64,000 nucleotides of DNA from Phreatobacter sp. (GTDB lineage Bacteria > Pseudomonadota > Alphaproteobacteria > Rhizobiales > Phreatobacteraceae). The notes below the pieces were generated by a model that was given only the letters and a program-made list of their open reading frames with translations, searched no databases and was not told the DNA's origin. The position numbers and the translations under genes were made by a program. Positions within the stretch are counted from its first letter, which is position 1; every line of letters starts with the position of its first letter. The stretch spans positions 1-64,000 of the forward strand of contig NZ_JALHMP010000007.1 of NCBI RefSeq assembly GCF_022843985.1. The letters run 5' to 3'. This document shows positions 7,443-16,019 of the stretch, piece by piece.

Positions 7443-8180
7443 TCAGACGTGCTGGCCGCCGTTGATGTGGATCTCGGCGCCGTTGAGATAGCTCGAGGTC
7501 TCGGTGCAGAGCACATAGATGATCTTGGCGACCTCGTCGGGCGTGCCGAGGCGGCGCATGGGGATCTGCTCGACGATCTTCTCGGTGCCGGGCGACAGGA
7601 TCGAGGTGTCGATCTCGCCGGGGGCGATGGCGTTGACGCGGATGCCATGGGGGGCAAAATCGGCCGCCATCTCGCGGGTGAGGCCGGCGAGCGCCGCCTT
7701 GGAGGTGGCATAGGCCGCGCCGGCGAAGGGATGGACGCGGGAGCCGGCGATCGAGGTGACATTAACCACCGAGCCCTTGGCCTCGGCGAGTTCCTTCAAG
7801 AGGCCGCGCGCCAGCAGGATCGAGGAGAAGAAATTCACCTGGAAGACCTGTTGCCAGACCTTCAGCGGCGTGTGCAGCGAGTTGAGCCGGGCGCCGCCCT
7901 CGCCCTTGGGCGAGATGCCGGCATTGTTGACCAGGGCCTCCAGCCTGCCGCCGACGAGGCGGCCGCGGATCTCGTCGATCGCCCGCTCGGTGTCGTCGGC
8001 ATCGGCGAGGTCGACCTGGATATGGTCCTCGGGACCCATCTCCCACGGACAGTTCTCGGGGAAAGGCTGGCGCGAGCAGGTGATGACCCGCCAGCCGGCA
8101 GAGGAGAAGCGCTTGACGGTGGCGTGGCCGATGCCGCGGCTCGCACCGGTGAGGAGCAATGTTCTGCGGATCTGGTTCAC
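7443..8180 (-). CDS. Short-chain dehydrogenase/reductase (SDR)
   Basis: The 245-residue classical SDR has the nucleotide motif TGASRGIG (residues 11-18), NNAG, the catalytic Ser in NVTSIAG and the YATSK pair of Tyr and Lys. The C-terminus GAEIHINGGQHV is typical of soluble NAD(P)H-dependent SDRs. Substrate is unknown. The start is a GTG at 8180 with AAGGAA upstream. It follows pdxH on the same strand after about 90 bases and faces the MmyB-type regulator gene, a frequent pairing. Confidence 0.9.
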   Translation of the reverse strand: MNQIRRTLLLTGASRGIGHATVKRFSSAGWRVITCSRQPFPENCPWEMGPEDHIQVDLADADDTERAIDEIRGRLVGGRLEALVNNAGISPKGEGGARLNSLHTPLKVWQQVFQVNFFSSILLARGLLKELAEAKGSVVNVTSIAGSRVHPFAGAAYATSKAALAGLTREMAADFAPHGIRVNAIAPGEIDTSILSPGTEKIVEQIPMRRLGTPDEVAKIIYVLCTETSSYLNGAEIHINGGQHV

Positions 8181-8270
8181 GGGGGCTTCCTTGGTCCATG
8201 CCGGCCCCCGCGCGGGGGCCGGCGCCTTTCATAGAGCCATCGGGCCGGTCTGCCTATGGCCGCTGCTCAA

Positions 8271-8888
8271 TCAGGGATAGAGTCTGGCCTTGCGTGCCCA
8301 GGGACCGGCCGCGTCGGGGCGGGTGAACTGCACCCGGTCGTGCAGCCGGAAGGGCCGGTCGTGCCAGAACTCCATCGAGACGGGAAGGATGCGGTAGCCG
8401 GTCCAGTGCGGTGGGCGCGGCACCTCGCCGACGGCATAGCGGGCCGTATAACCGGCGACGGCCTTTTCCAACGCGAAGCGGCTCTCGAGCGGCCGCGACT
8501 GCTGGCTCGCCCAGGCGCCGATGCGGCTGCCGCGCGGGCGCGAGGCGAAATATTCGTCCGCCTCGGCGTCCGCGACCCGCTCGATGGGTCCGCGCACGCG
8601 GACCTGGCGGCGCAGCGACTTCCAGTGGAAGACCACCGCCGCCTTCTTCTGGCCGTCGAGCTCGGTGCCCTTCTGGCTCTCGGTGTTGGTGTAGAAGACG
8701 AAACCCCGGGGATCGACGCCTTTCAGGAGCACCATCCGGACATTGGGGAGTCCCTCGGCATCGACGGTGGCGAGCGCCATGGCATTGGGGTCGTTGGGCT
8801 CCGAACGGCCGGCATCGGCCAGCCATTGGTCGAAAAGAAGGAAAGGCTCGTCGGTCGTGGTGAAATCGTCCTGATCCGAACCGGACAT
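8271..8888 (-). CDS. pdxH: Pyridoxamine 5'-phosphate oxidase
   Basis: The 205-residue protein matches PdxH end to end. It has [20 protein letters not shown] near the start, the FMN-contacting region [12 protein letters not shown], and the substrate-binding end [11 protein letters not shown]. The C-terminal block is [13 protein letters not shown]. It oxidises pyridoxine or pyridoxamine 5'-phosphate to pyridoxal 5'-phosphate with FMN and O2, the last step of vitamin B6 synthesis and salvage. The start is ATG 8888. It is divergent from the lipoprotein gene that follows. Confidence 0.96.
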   Translation of the reverse strand: MSGSDQDDFTTTDEPFLLFDQWLADAGRSEPNDPNAMALATVDAEGLPNVRMVLLKGVDPRGFVFYTNTESQKGTELDGQKKAAVVFHWKSLRRQVRVRGPIERVADAEADEYFASRPRGSRIGAWASQQSRPLESRFALEKAVAGYTARYAVGEVPRPPHWTGYRILPVSMEFWHDRPFRLHDRVQFTRPDAAGPWARKARLYP

Positions 8889-8991
8889 TAACGAACTCCG
8901 ATGTTGACTGCGGGCCAGAGCGGGTCAGCTCCGGAGTTGCAGGCGTATGGGCGTTACGGGTGGCGTTCGCCATGTCTATAGCGAAAGCGGG

Positions 8992-9528
8992 GTGGCGCGC
9001 CCATGCCTTCCGCTGCGCGATCGGCCATGCCGGAACCGACGGACGATCCTCGTCATGACCCTGGCCGTCCTCGCATTCCAGGGCTGCACCGTGGCGCTCC
9101 CCTCGCTGTGGGAGCGCACCAATGTCGCGCCGCCCGGCACGGCCCAGATGCGCCAGCCCGCCGCCGACGACGATGCGGTGACGACCGGATCGGTGCGCCG
9201 CCCGGCGGAGCCGGCCACCGCCCCCGCCGTGACCCCGGCCGGACCGCTTCCCATTCCCCAGGCCGACTGGGAGGCCGCCAAGGCGGTGCTCATGGAGGCC
9301 CTCGCCGACCGCGCCGACACGCCGAGCCTGCCCTGGTCCCACGCGCCGAGCGGCATGAGCGGCACCATCACCGCCCTGCAGCGCGGCAACGGCAGCGTCG
9401 GGCAGACCTGCCGCGACTTCCTCGGCAGCGCCATCAAGGACGGCAAGGAGGTGTGGTTCGACGGCCGCGCCTGCCGCACGACCGGCCCCTGGGCCGTGGT
9501 CGAACTCAGGCCCTGGCGGCGCGGCTGA
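8992..9528 (+). CDS. Small lipoprotein, RT0821/Lpp0805 surface-antigen-like C-terminus
   Basis: The product has a signal sequence ending in a probable lipobox, LAFQGC, then a Pro/Ala-rich linker. The compact C-terminal part contains QTCRDF, DGRACRTTGPWAVVEL and two conserved cysteines. That pattern resembles the C-terminal domain of RT0821/Lpp0805 and 17-kDa surface antigens. The start is uncertain: GTG 8992 gives a basic n-region before the hydrophobic core. ATG 8947 would give a very long signal and ATG 9055 one without positive charge. Expected to be lipid-anchored in the envelope; molecular role unknown. Confidence 0.7.
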   Translation: MARPCLPLRDRPCRNRRTILVMTLAVLAFQGCTVALPSLWERTNVAPPGTAQMRQPAADDDAVTTGSVRRPAEPATAPAVTPAGPLPIPQADWEAAKAVLMEALADRADTPSLPWSHAPSGMSGTITALQRGNGSVGQTCRDFLGSAIKDGKEVWFDGRACRTTGPWAVVELRPWRRG

Positions 9529-9554
9529 ACCCGTCCGGTCGCGAACTTGTGAAC

Positions 9555-9570
9555 GGGGGCTGCCGCCCCC
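9555..9570. terminator. GC-rich hairpin after the lipoprotein gene
   Basis: GGGGGC-TGCC-GCCCCC forms a 6-bp all-GC stem 26 bases after the stop codon. No T-run follows, so it is at best a Rho-dependent or attenuating structure between this gene and the DnaJ-like gene. Confidence 0.3.
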
Positions 9571-9634
9571 ACATTGACGGGCGAACCGCAACACCGTCGG
9601 GTGTCTGATCCAGGCGCCCACCCCAAGGACGACC

Positions 9635-10657
9635 ATGGCTCGCGATCCCTACGACGTCATCGGCGTCGCGCGCTCGGCGAGCGCCGACGAGATCAAGCGC
9701 GGCTTCCGCAAGAAGGCCAAGGCGCTGCATCCGGATGCCAATCCCAACGACCCCAAGGCGCAGGACCGCTTCGCGGAACTGAACAACGCCTATGAACTGC
9801 TGTCGGACGCCGACAAGAAGCGCCAGTTCGACCGCGGCGAGATCGATGCCGAGGGCAAGCCGCGCTTCGCCGGTTTCGAGGGCTTTGGCGGCGGCCGCCC
9901 CGGGCCCGGTGCCGGGCCGCAGGGCGACACGATCTTCGAGACCTTCTCCTTCGGCCGCGACGGCTTCAAGCGCGGCAGCGGGCCGGGGCGCGGCCATCAG
10001 GGCGGGCGCCCGGGCGGACAGGCCGGTGGGCCGCCGCCGATGGACGACTTCTTCGACATCCTGTCCGGCATGTCCGGCGGGGCGCGGGGCGGCCGTGCCC
10101 ATTCCCCCTTCGGCGAGGATTTCGGCCCGCCGCCCTCGGGCGAAGACGTGACGCTGACCATCAAGGTGCCCTTCCTCGACGCCGCCCGCGGCTCGACCCA
10201 GCGCGTCGTGCTGCCATCGGGCGAATCCGTCGACCTCAAGATCCCGGCCGGCACGCGTGAGGGCCATCGCATGCGCCTGCGCGGCAAGGGCAGGCCCGGC
10301 AGTCTCGGCCGCCCGACGGGCGATGCCTATGTCGTCGTTGCGGTCGAGCCGCATCCGGCCTTCAAGACGGAGGGCAAGGATCTCAGGCTCGACCTCCCCA
10401 TCGCCCTCGACGAGGCGATCCTCGGGGCGAAGGTGCGGGCGCCGACCCTTGATGGTGAAGTCGAGCTGACCCTTCCGGCCATGACCTCCTCCGGCAAGAC
10501 CTTCCGCCTGCGGGGGAAGGGCCTGCCGGCCGACAGCGGCCCGGGCGACCTCTATGTCACCGTGCGCATCGTGCTGCCCGAGGCCAGCGCCGACCTCGAG
10601 GGCTTCGCCCGCGTCCTGAAGGACCGTCGCAAGGGCGATCCGCGCGAAAGCCTGTGA
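9635..10657 (+). CDS. DnaJ/CbpA-like J-domain co-chaperone
   Basis: The 340-residue protein starts with a J domain (residues 4-68) that keeps the HPD tripeptide in KALHPDANP. A Gly/Phe-rich linker (about 80-165) follows, then a DnaJ C-terminal substrate-binding region (about 170-330). There is no CxxCxGxG zinc domain, so it is of the CbpA (class B) type. J proteins stimulate the ATPase of DnaK and deliver substrates. It lies 84 bases upstream of fabI on the same strand, an arrangement common in Hyphomicrobiales. Confidence 0.93.
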   Translation: MARDPYDVIGVARSASADEIKRGFRKKAKALHPDANPNDPKAQDRFAELNNAYELLSDADKKRQFDRGEIDAEGKPRFAGFEGFGGGRPGPGAGPQGDTIFETFSFGRDGFKRGSGPGRGHQGGRPGGQAGGPPPMDDFFDILSGMSGGARGGRAHSPFGEDFGPPPSGEDVTLTIKVPFLDAARGSTQRVVLPSGESVDLKIPAGTREGHRMRLRGKGRPGSLGRPTGDAYVVVAVEPHPAFKTEGKDLRLDLPIALDEAILGAKVRAPTLDGEVELTLPAMTSSGKTFRLRGKGLPADSGPGDLYVTVRIVLPEASADLEGFARVLKDRRKGDPRESL

Positions 10658-10670
10658 ATTTCCGTCCGCC

Positions 10671-10699
10671 TTGCACGCCCGGCGCGGCAATGGCATAGG
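10671..10699 (+). promoter_or_regulatory. Candidate sigma-70 promoter of fabI
   Basis: TTGCAC (10671-10676) and CATAGG (10694-10699) are separated by 17 bases and end 41 bases before the fabI start codon. The -35 matches the consensus at five of six positions; the -10 is weak, as is usual in GC-rich alphaproteobacteria. Confidence 0.35.
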
Positions 10700-10740
10700 T
10701 CCGGGCTGATTTTGCGGCAGCATGCCGGATGAGGAATGAC

Positions 10741-11544
10741 ATGGCAGGCATCATGCAGGGCAAGCGCGGCCTCATCATGGGGGTGGCGAACAACCGGTCC
10801 ATCGCCTGGGGCATCGCCAAGGCCTGCGCCGACCAGGGCGCCGAGCTGGCTTTCACCTTCCAGGGCGAGGCGCTGGAAAAGCGCGTGCGGCCGCTGGCGG
10901 CCGAGGTCGGCGGCCATGTCGTCGGCCATTGCGACGTCACCGACAGCGCCAGCATCGACGCCGTTTTCGCCGAGACCGAGAAGGTCTTCGGCAAGCTCGA
11001 CTTCCTGCTCCACGCCATCGCTTTCTCCGACAAGGACGAGCTCACCGGCCGTTATGTCGACACGACCGAGGGCAATTTCACCAAGTCGCTGCTGATCTCC
11101 TGCTATTCCTTCACGGCCATCGCTCAGCGGGCCGAGAAGCTGATGGTGGACGGCGGCTCGCTGCTCACCCTGACTTATTACGGCGCCGAGAAGTGGATGC
11201 CGCACTACAACGTCATGGGCGTCGCCAAGGCCGCGCTGGAGGCGAGCGTGCGCTACATGGCCGCCGACCTCGGCGAGAAAAAGATCCGCGTCAACGCCAT
11301 CTCGGCCGGCCCGATCAAGACGCTGGCGGCCTCCGGCATCGGCGACTTCCGCTACATCCTCAAGTGGAACGAATACAACTCGCCGCTGCGCCGCACCGTC
11401 ACCATCGACGAGGTGGGCGATTCCGGCATGTATCTCCTGTCAGACCTCTCCCGTGGCGTCACCGGCGAGATCCACCACGTCGATGCCGGCTACCATGTCG
11501 TCGGCATGAAGAACCCGCACGCCCCGGATATCGGCGCGCTGTAA
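10741..11544 (+). CDS. fabI: Enoyl-[acyl-carrier-protein] reductase (NADH)
   Basis: The 267-residue product is a FabI-type reductase. It has the divergent nucleotide motif GVANNRSIAWGIA, HAIAFSDKDEL in place of the usual NNAG, and the FabI catalytic pair in TYYGAEKWMPHYNVMGVAK. FabI uses NAD(P)H to reduce trans-2-enoyl-ACP in the last step of each fatty acid elongation cycle, and is the target of triclosan and isoniazid-like inhibitors. I chose ATG 10741 because GAGGA lies immediately upstream; ATG 10729 overlaps that ribosome site. The gene is convergent with the ABC exporter gene. Confidence 0.95.
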   Translation: MAGIMQGKRGLIMGVANNRSIAWGIAKACADQGAELAFTFQGEALEKRVRPLAAEVGGHVVGHCDVTDSASIDAVFAETEKVFGKLDFLLHAIAFSDKDELTGRYVDTTEGNFTKSLLISCYSFTAIAQRAEKLMVDGGSLLTLTYYGAEKWMPHYNVMGVAKAALEASVRYMAADLGEKKIRVNAISAGPIKTLAASGIGDFRYILKWNEYNSPLRRTVTIDEVGDSGMYLLSDLSRGVTGEIHHVDAGYHVVGMKNPHAPDIGAL

Positions 11545-11556
11545 GAAGCGGCCGGC

Positions 11557-11571
11557 GCGCCGAAACGGCGC
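11557..11571. terminator. Hairpin between convergent fabI and ABC exporter genes
   Basis: GCGCCG-AAA-CGGCGC forms a 6-bp stem in the 38-base gap between the two convergent stop codons. It has no T-run on either strand, so termination here is only suggested. Confidence 0.3.
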
Positions 11572-11582
11572 CCGGTCCTGGC

Positions 11583-13424
11583 TCATTCTTCCTCTTCATC
11601 ATCGTCGACCGCCGCCACGGCCTGGCGCGCCGACTGCTGGCGCGACCACATGGTGGCATAGAGCCCGCCCTCGCGGATCAGCTCGCCGTGGGTGCCGGTC
11701 TCGACGATATGGCCGTGGTCGAGGACGATGATGCGGTCGGCGGTGACCACCGAGCCGAGGCGGTGGGTGACCGAGACGACGGTGCGCGTCTCGGCGATGC
11801 GGCGCAGGGTCTCGTTGAGCTTCGACTCGGTCTCGGCATCGAGCGCGCTGGTCGCCTCGTCCAGGATGAGGACGGCGGGGTTGCGGACGAGGGCGCGGGC
11901 GATGGCGACGCGCTGGCGCTGGCCGCCGGAGAGCTGGCCGCCGCGCTCGCCTACGGTCGTCTCATAGCCCTGCGGCAGGGCTGAAATGAAGTCGTGGACC
12001 TCGGCCTGGCGGGCGGCGGCGATGATCTCCTCCATCGTGGCCTCGGGATGGGCCATGCGGATGTTCTCGGCGATGGAGGTGTTGAAGAGGAAGCTCTCCT
12101 GGAAGACCACGGCCATCTGGGCGCGGAGCGAGGCCTGGGTGACGGTGCGGATATCGGTGCCGTCGATGGTGACGCGGCCCTCGAGCGGGTCGTAGAAGCG
12201 CATCAGCAGGTTGAGGAAGGTGCTCTTGCCCGAGCCCGAGGGCCCGACAATGCCGAGGAAGGAGCCCTTCGGCACGGTGACCGAGAGGTTCTCGGTGCGG
12301 AAGGACGATCCGGGATAGGAGAAGGCGACCTTGTCGAAAACGATCTCGCGCCGGAAGGGCGCGAGGCTGCCGGCGTCCGGCGCATCGACCATGGTGGGCT
12401 TCTGGGCGAGGAGATCGTTGAGGTGGCGGATGGAGCCGGCCGCCTGCGCCATGGTGGGCACATATTGGGTGACGTTGGTCAGGGCATAGCCCATGGACAG
12501 GAAGACGCCCTCGAAGGCGATGATCGTGCCGACGGTGATGCGGTCGGTGAAGGCCCAGTAGGCGCCGAGGGCGAAGACGGCGATGTGGATGACGTAGAGC
12601 CCGGTCTGCGCCGTCCGCTCGACCAGGGCGGACGAGAAGTTGGTGCGCCGGGCAATGCCGACCCAGGTGCCGTTCAGTCCCGCGAAGTGCAGCCGGGCGC
12701 GCCCCACCATGCCGAAGGCCTTGATCACCGGCTGGGCCGAGACATTCTCCTGGACGGCGCTGATCAGCCGCCCCTCGGTCTGGCGCTTGTCATAGGCGAA
12801 GAGGAAGGCCCTGCGGGCGAAGATGCGCGGCCACCACAGGATCATCGGGAAGACGAGTGAGGCGATCAGCCCGAGCCAGATGTCGAACATGAACATCAGG
12901 ATCGTGGCGTAGATGACCTCCATGAAGGGCATGACGAAGCCGGGCACGAAGGCGACAAGGGCGCCTTCGAGCGCCACGAGATCGCCGGAGAAGCGCGACA
13001 GCACGGTGCCGGTCGGCGTGGTGTGGAAGTAGGGCATCGACATCGACTGGACATGGTCGAAGAGGCGCTGGCGGATGTCGCGCGTGATGTCGGCGAAGAG
13101 ACGGGTATAGACGAAGTCGGCGATCAGGGCGACGACCGAGACGGCGATGGCGGCGGCGCCCATGAAAAGGAGCGAATTGAGGAGGGCGCGCCATTCCTTT
13201 TTGATCAGGCCCTCGTCGATGAGGTATTGCGTGACCAGCGGGAAGGAGAAGTTGAGGGCCGCCTCGGTCAGGATCAGGACGACGAGAAGGGCGATGGTGG
13301 TCTTGTAGGGCGCGGCGAAGGGCGCCAGGAAGCGGGCCATGAGCCGGAGGTCGTCGGCACTGACGTCCTCCTCCTCCTCGTCCTCCTCGTCGTCGGGCTC
13401 GACGTAGTTCTTGTCCTGGCTCAT
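11583..13424 (-). CDS. ABC exporter, fused permease and ATPase (MsbA-like)
   Basis: The 613-residue half-transporter has a six-helix membrane domain (about residues 40-320) and a nucleotide-binding domain (about 360-595). Walker A is GPSGSGKST, the signature is LSGGQRQR, Walker B is AVLILDEATSALD, and VTHR holds the switch His. It would dimerise in the inner membrane and export lipids, drugs or peptides. Both ends are strongly acidic: residues 10-19 are almost all Asp/Glu and the protein ends DDDEEEE. I chose ATG 13424 (MSQDKNY); upstream in-frame sequence is not conserved. Substrate unknown. Confidence 0.93.
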   Translation of the reverse strand: MSQDKNYVEPDDEEDEEEEDVSADDLRLMARFLAPFAAPYKTTIALLVVLILTEAALNFSFPLVTQYLIDEGLIKKEWRALLNSLLFMGAAAIAVSVVALIADFVYTRLFADITRDIRQRLFDHVQSMSMPYFHTTPTGTVLSRFSGDLVALEGALVAFVPGFVMPFMEVIYATILMFMFDIWLGLIASLVFPMILWWPRIFARRAFLFAYDKRQTEGRLISAVQENVSAQPVIKAFGMVGRARLHFAGLNGTWVGIARRTNFSSALVERTAQTGLYVIHIAVFALGAYWAFTDRITVGTIIAFEGVFLSMGYALTNVTQYVPTMAQAAGSIRHLNDLLAQKPTMVDAPDAGSLAPFRREIVFDKVAFSYPGSSFRTENLSVTVPKGSFLGIVGPSGSGKSTFLNLLMRFYDPLEGRVTIDGTDIRTVTQASLRAQMAVVFQESFLFNTSIAENIRMAHPEATMEEIIAAARQAEVHDFISALPQGYETTVGERGGQLSGGQRQRVAIARALVRNPAVLILDEATSALDAETESKLNETLRRIAETRTVVSVTHRLGSVVTADRIIVLDHGHIVETGTHGELIREGGLYATMWSRQQSARQAVAAVDDDEEEE

Positions 13425-13560
13425 GACGGATCTTGGATCATTTGCAGGTCGGGGACGAGGGCCTGGCGTGCCGGCCCGCACCCCGCAGGTCATGCATCAT
13501 TCCGCAGCCAGATGCACCCGAAATCGCGCGGGGCGCCGAAACCTTGAATGGCGGCGGTGA

Positions 13561-13583
13561 GGCCAGACCCGATGGGTCCGGCC
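13561..13583 (-). terminator. Inverted repeat after the FAD oxidase/methyltransferase gene
   Basis: GGCCaGACCC (13561-13570) and GGGTCcGGCC (13574-13583) pair with one mismatch around the loop GAT. The element lies 30-52 bases past the stop codon of the minus-strand fusion gene and before the ABC exporter gene start region. No U-tract follows, so its terminator role is tentative. Confidence 0.35.
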
Positions 13584-13612
13584 TTCCGGTGGTCGGTCGC
13601 GCGGGCGGGCGG

Positions 13613-15775
13613 TCAGCGACCGCCGGCCACCGCCCGCACCTTCGAGGTCGGGCCCTTCTGGCGACCGGCCATCAGCTTCTCGACCCATTTGCCGGCATCC
13701 GGCTTGGCATAGAAGCAGTAGCGCATGGTCTCCATGTCAGGATACCAGGGGAAGTCGCCCTCGTTGGCGTCGCACTCGATCTTCCAGGCCTTCTTGAGGA
13801 TCTTCTGGTCGTGCACGGCCGGGCGCCAGCCATGGCGCTGGAAGCGCTCGGACCATTGCCAGGTCGATTCCAGCGTCAGGACGCCGTCGAAAACGTCGTG
13901 ATACTCGATGACCTCGCGGGTCATGTCGGCGGTGATGCCGCCGAAGAAGATGCCGATGCGGGTGACGCGGTAGAGTTCCTGGATCGCCTTGTCGATCAGT
14001 TCTTCCGGCACGTAGCAAAGGCAGGTGTCGTAGATGACGTCGAAAGACTGGTCCTCGAAGGGCAGTTTGGTGACATCACCGAGCAGGTTGCGGTGCAGCC
14101 AGTCCTTCGGCGTCTGGGCATGGACATGGCGCGAATTCTCGATGCCCCAGGCGTCGATACCGATATCAGCGAAGCACTTCAGCGTCAGCCCCGAGGCCGA
14201 GCCGACGTCGAGCAGCGTGTAGGGCGGCTTGATGCCGAAGATGCACTCGTAGAGGTCGGCATTGTACTGCTCGTCGAAATATTCGCGGAAGCTCTCTTCG
14301 TAGGAGAGGCCCTCGGCATATTCGTCGTGATAGTCGTCGGTAAGAGTCGACTCGACGAAGCCCTCCTCGATGACGCCCTTCTGCTTCTCCAGGGCGGCCT
14401 TCTTGCGGGCGCCGGAATAGGCGGCGCCACGCAGCTTGCCCATCATCATGTCGACGACGAAATTGGCCGAGTCATAGGCACCGTTGACGGTCGAATCGAA
14501 GAGATAGTCGCCGACCAGATAGAGGTTCGGCAGCACCTTGCCGTCGGGCTGGTGGCGCTCGCGCAGCTCGGGGGCAGGATGGCCGCCGGGCAGGCCGGAG
14601 ATGGTGCCGACCCAGCGCTGCACCTTGGCGTCCATCATCTGCTTCTTTGCCGTGGCGATGAGCTCGGCGGGGAGCGAATCAAGGGCGAGCTGAACGAGGC
14701 GCTCGTCGTCGAGGTTCGACAGGGCGAGGGCATGGGTCGCGGGAATGAGCCAGCCGAGAACGCCGTGCTTGGAGGGGTGGCGCGCCGTCTCGTCATAGAT
14801 GCAGGCGCCGCCGAAGGCGTCCGTCATGATGTAATGGCCCTGGAAGTGCTCGTTCCAGAACGGCTTCTTGAACTGGATCGTGACGCGCAGGTAATGGGCC
14901 GGATTGTCGTAGCGGGCCTGGTGCTTCTGGATCGCCATGCGCTCCTCGCGGCCGGCGAACTCGATCTGGCTGACCCAGTAGTTGGGGACGGCGACGACGA
15001 CATGGTCGAACTCATGCGTCTCGTCGCGGCCCTTGCGGCGGACGGTGAGCGTGTAGGTGCCGCTGTCGTTGCGGGCGATCTTCGCCACGCGGCTCTCCAG
15101 CATGATCTTGGCGGAGACGCGGGCGGCGAGCCCCTCGATCAGCTTCTCGTTGCCGCCGACGACGGAATAGAGGCGCAGGTATTTCGGATCGTCCATAAGG
15201 ACGTTCTTCAGGCCGTTCAGCGCATTGGTCAGCTGGGCCTCGGTGGCGACGTCGGAGCGCGAGGCGATCTCGATATATTTGCGCGCCATCTCGTCCTCGA
15301 CCGTGTCGAGGACCTCGCGGAAGGTCTTGCCGCCCCAGGGGTGCTTGTTGTCGTCGCCCGAATAGCCTTCGTAATACTCGTCGGGCGAGCAGAGCTCGTG
15401 GCAGGTGGCGTGGAAGGCGTCGATGGCCTTCAGCGTCTTGTCACCGAAATGCTTCTTGATGTCGCGGCGGTTGTTGAGGATCTTGCCCTCGAGGATGACG
15501 CCCTTGCCGTCCATCGGCACGACGTCGAGGCCCATCACCTCGGTGATGATCCGCTTCAGCGGGTCGGGGCCGAAATGGGAATAGTCGTAATATTCGGCGA
15601 CACCGCGCTCGAAGAGCGAGGGGCCCTTTTCGAAGCTGTCGGTGGCGATCTTGCCGCCGAGGCGGTCGGAGGCCTCGAACAGGGTGGCGGTGAAGAGACC
15701 GTCGCAGAACCGGTCGAGCAGGTAATTGGTGAAGAGCCCACCCGGCCCGCCACCCACAATCGCGACACGCGTCAT
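13613..15775 (-). CDS. Fusion of FAD-dependent amine-oxidase-like enzyme and SAM methyltransferase
   Basis: This is a single 720-residue frame with two enzyme halves. Residues 1-450 form a FAD/NAD(P)-binding amine-oxidase or desaturase-like domain. Its dinucleotide motif is VGGGPGGLFTN (7-17), ASDRLGGKI follows, and the C-terminal FAD motif is LVGDYLFDSTVNGAYDSA (420-437). Residues about 490-700 form a class I methyltransferase with motif I LLDVGSASG (521-529) and an acidic loop GIENSRHVH. The linker (450-490) is charged. No frameshift or internal stop is present, and GC content is like the neighbours. The pairing suggests a two-step oxidation and methylation on one substrate, which I cannot name. 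The gene stands alone between an ABC exporter and a TRAP operon. Confidence 0.85.
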   Translation of the reverse strand: MTRVAIVGGGPGGLFTNYLLDRFCDGLFTATLFEASDRLGGKIATDSFEKGPSLFERGVAEYYDYSHFGPDPLKRIITEVMGLDVVPMDGKGVILEGKILNNRRDIKKHFGDKTLKAIDAFHATCHELCSPDEYYEGYSGDDNKHPWGGKTFREVLDTVEDEMARKYIEIASRSDVATEAQLTNALNGLKNVLMDDPKYLRLYSVVGGNEKLIEGLAARVSAKIMLESRVAKIARNDSGTYTLTVRRKGRDETHEFDHVVVAVPNYWVSQIEFAGREERMAIQKHQARYDNPAHYLRVTIQFKKPFWNEHFQGHYIMTDAFGGACIYDETARHPSKHGVLGWLIPATHALALSNLDDERLVQLALDSLPAELIATAKKQMMDAKVQRWVGTISGLPGGHPAPELRERHQPDGKVLPNLYLVGDYLFDSTVNGAYDSANFVVDMMMGKLRGAAYSGARKKAALEKQKGVIEEGFVESTLTDDYHDEYAEGLSYEESFREYFDEQYNADLYECIFGIKPPYTLLDVGSASGLTLKCFADIGIDAWGIENSRHVHAQTPKDWLHRNLLGDVTKLPFEDQSFDVIYDTCLCYVPEELIDKAIQELYRVTRIGIFFGGITADMTREVIEYHDVFDGVLTLESTWQWSERFQRHGWRPAVHDQKILKKAWKIECDANEGDFPWYPDMETMRYCFYAKPDAGKWVEKLMAGRQKGPTSKVRAVAGGR

Positions 15776-16019
15776 ATCCGAGCTTTCATTCCTGGGCCGG
15801 CCGCGCCGAACGGCGCATTCCAGCCTTCATCCGCTGAAAAATCCGGGGCCGAGCTATAGCGACGGTTCGTTTCCGAATAAAGCCATCGGCCACGCGATAT
15901 TGTCGCGCAGGATGAATCCGGCGAGCCGCGCCCGCACGCCCCGGAGGGTTGTGAGGACCCCATCCATGCGCGGGCGCGACTGAACGCAATCTGAACCGGT
16001 TGGCGGCGGCGGCGTTGTC

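Noticed and set aside
8254-9636. Minus-strand ORF of 460 codons across pdxH, its promoter and the lipoprotein gene
   Set aside because: It crosses two genes in other frames and a divergent promoter region; composition is non-coding.
13433-15859. Long plus-strand ORF of 808 codons opposite the FAD/methyltransferase fusion
   Set aside because: Shadow frame without motifs; the opposite strand has FAD and SAM motifs and a plausible start.
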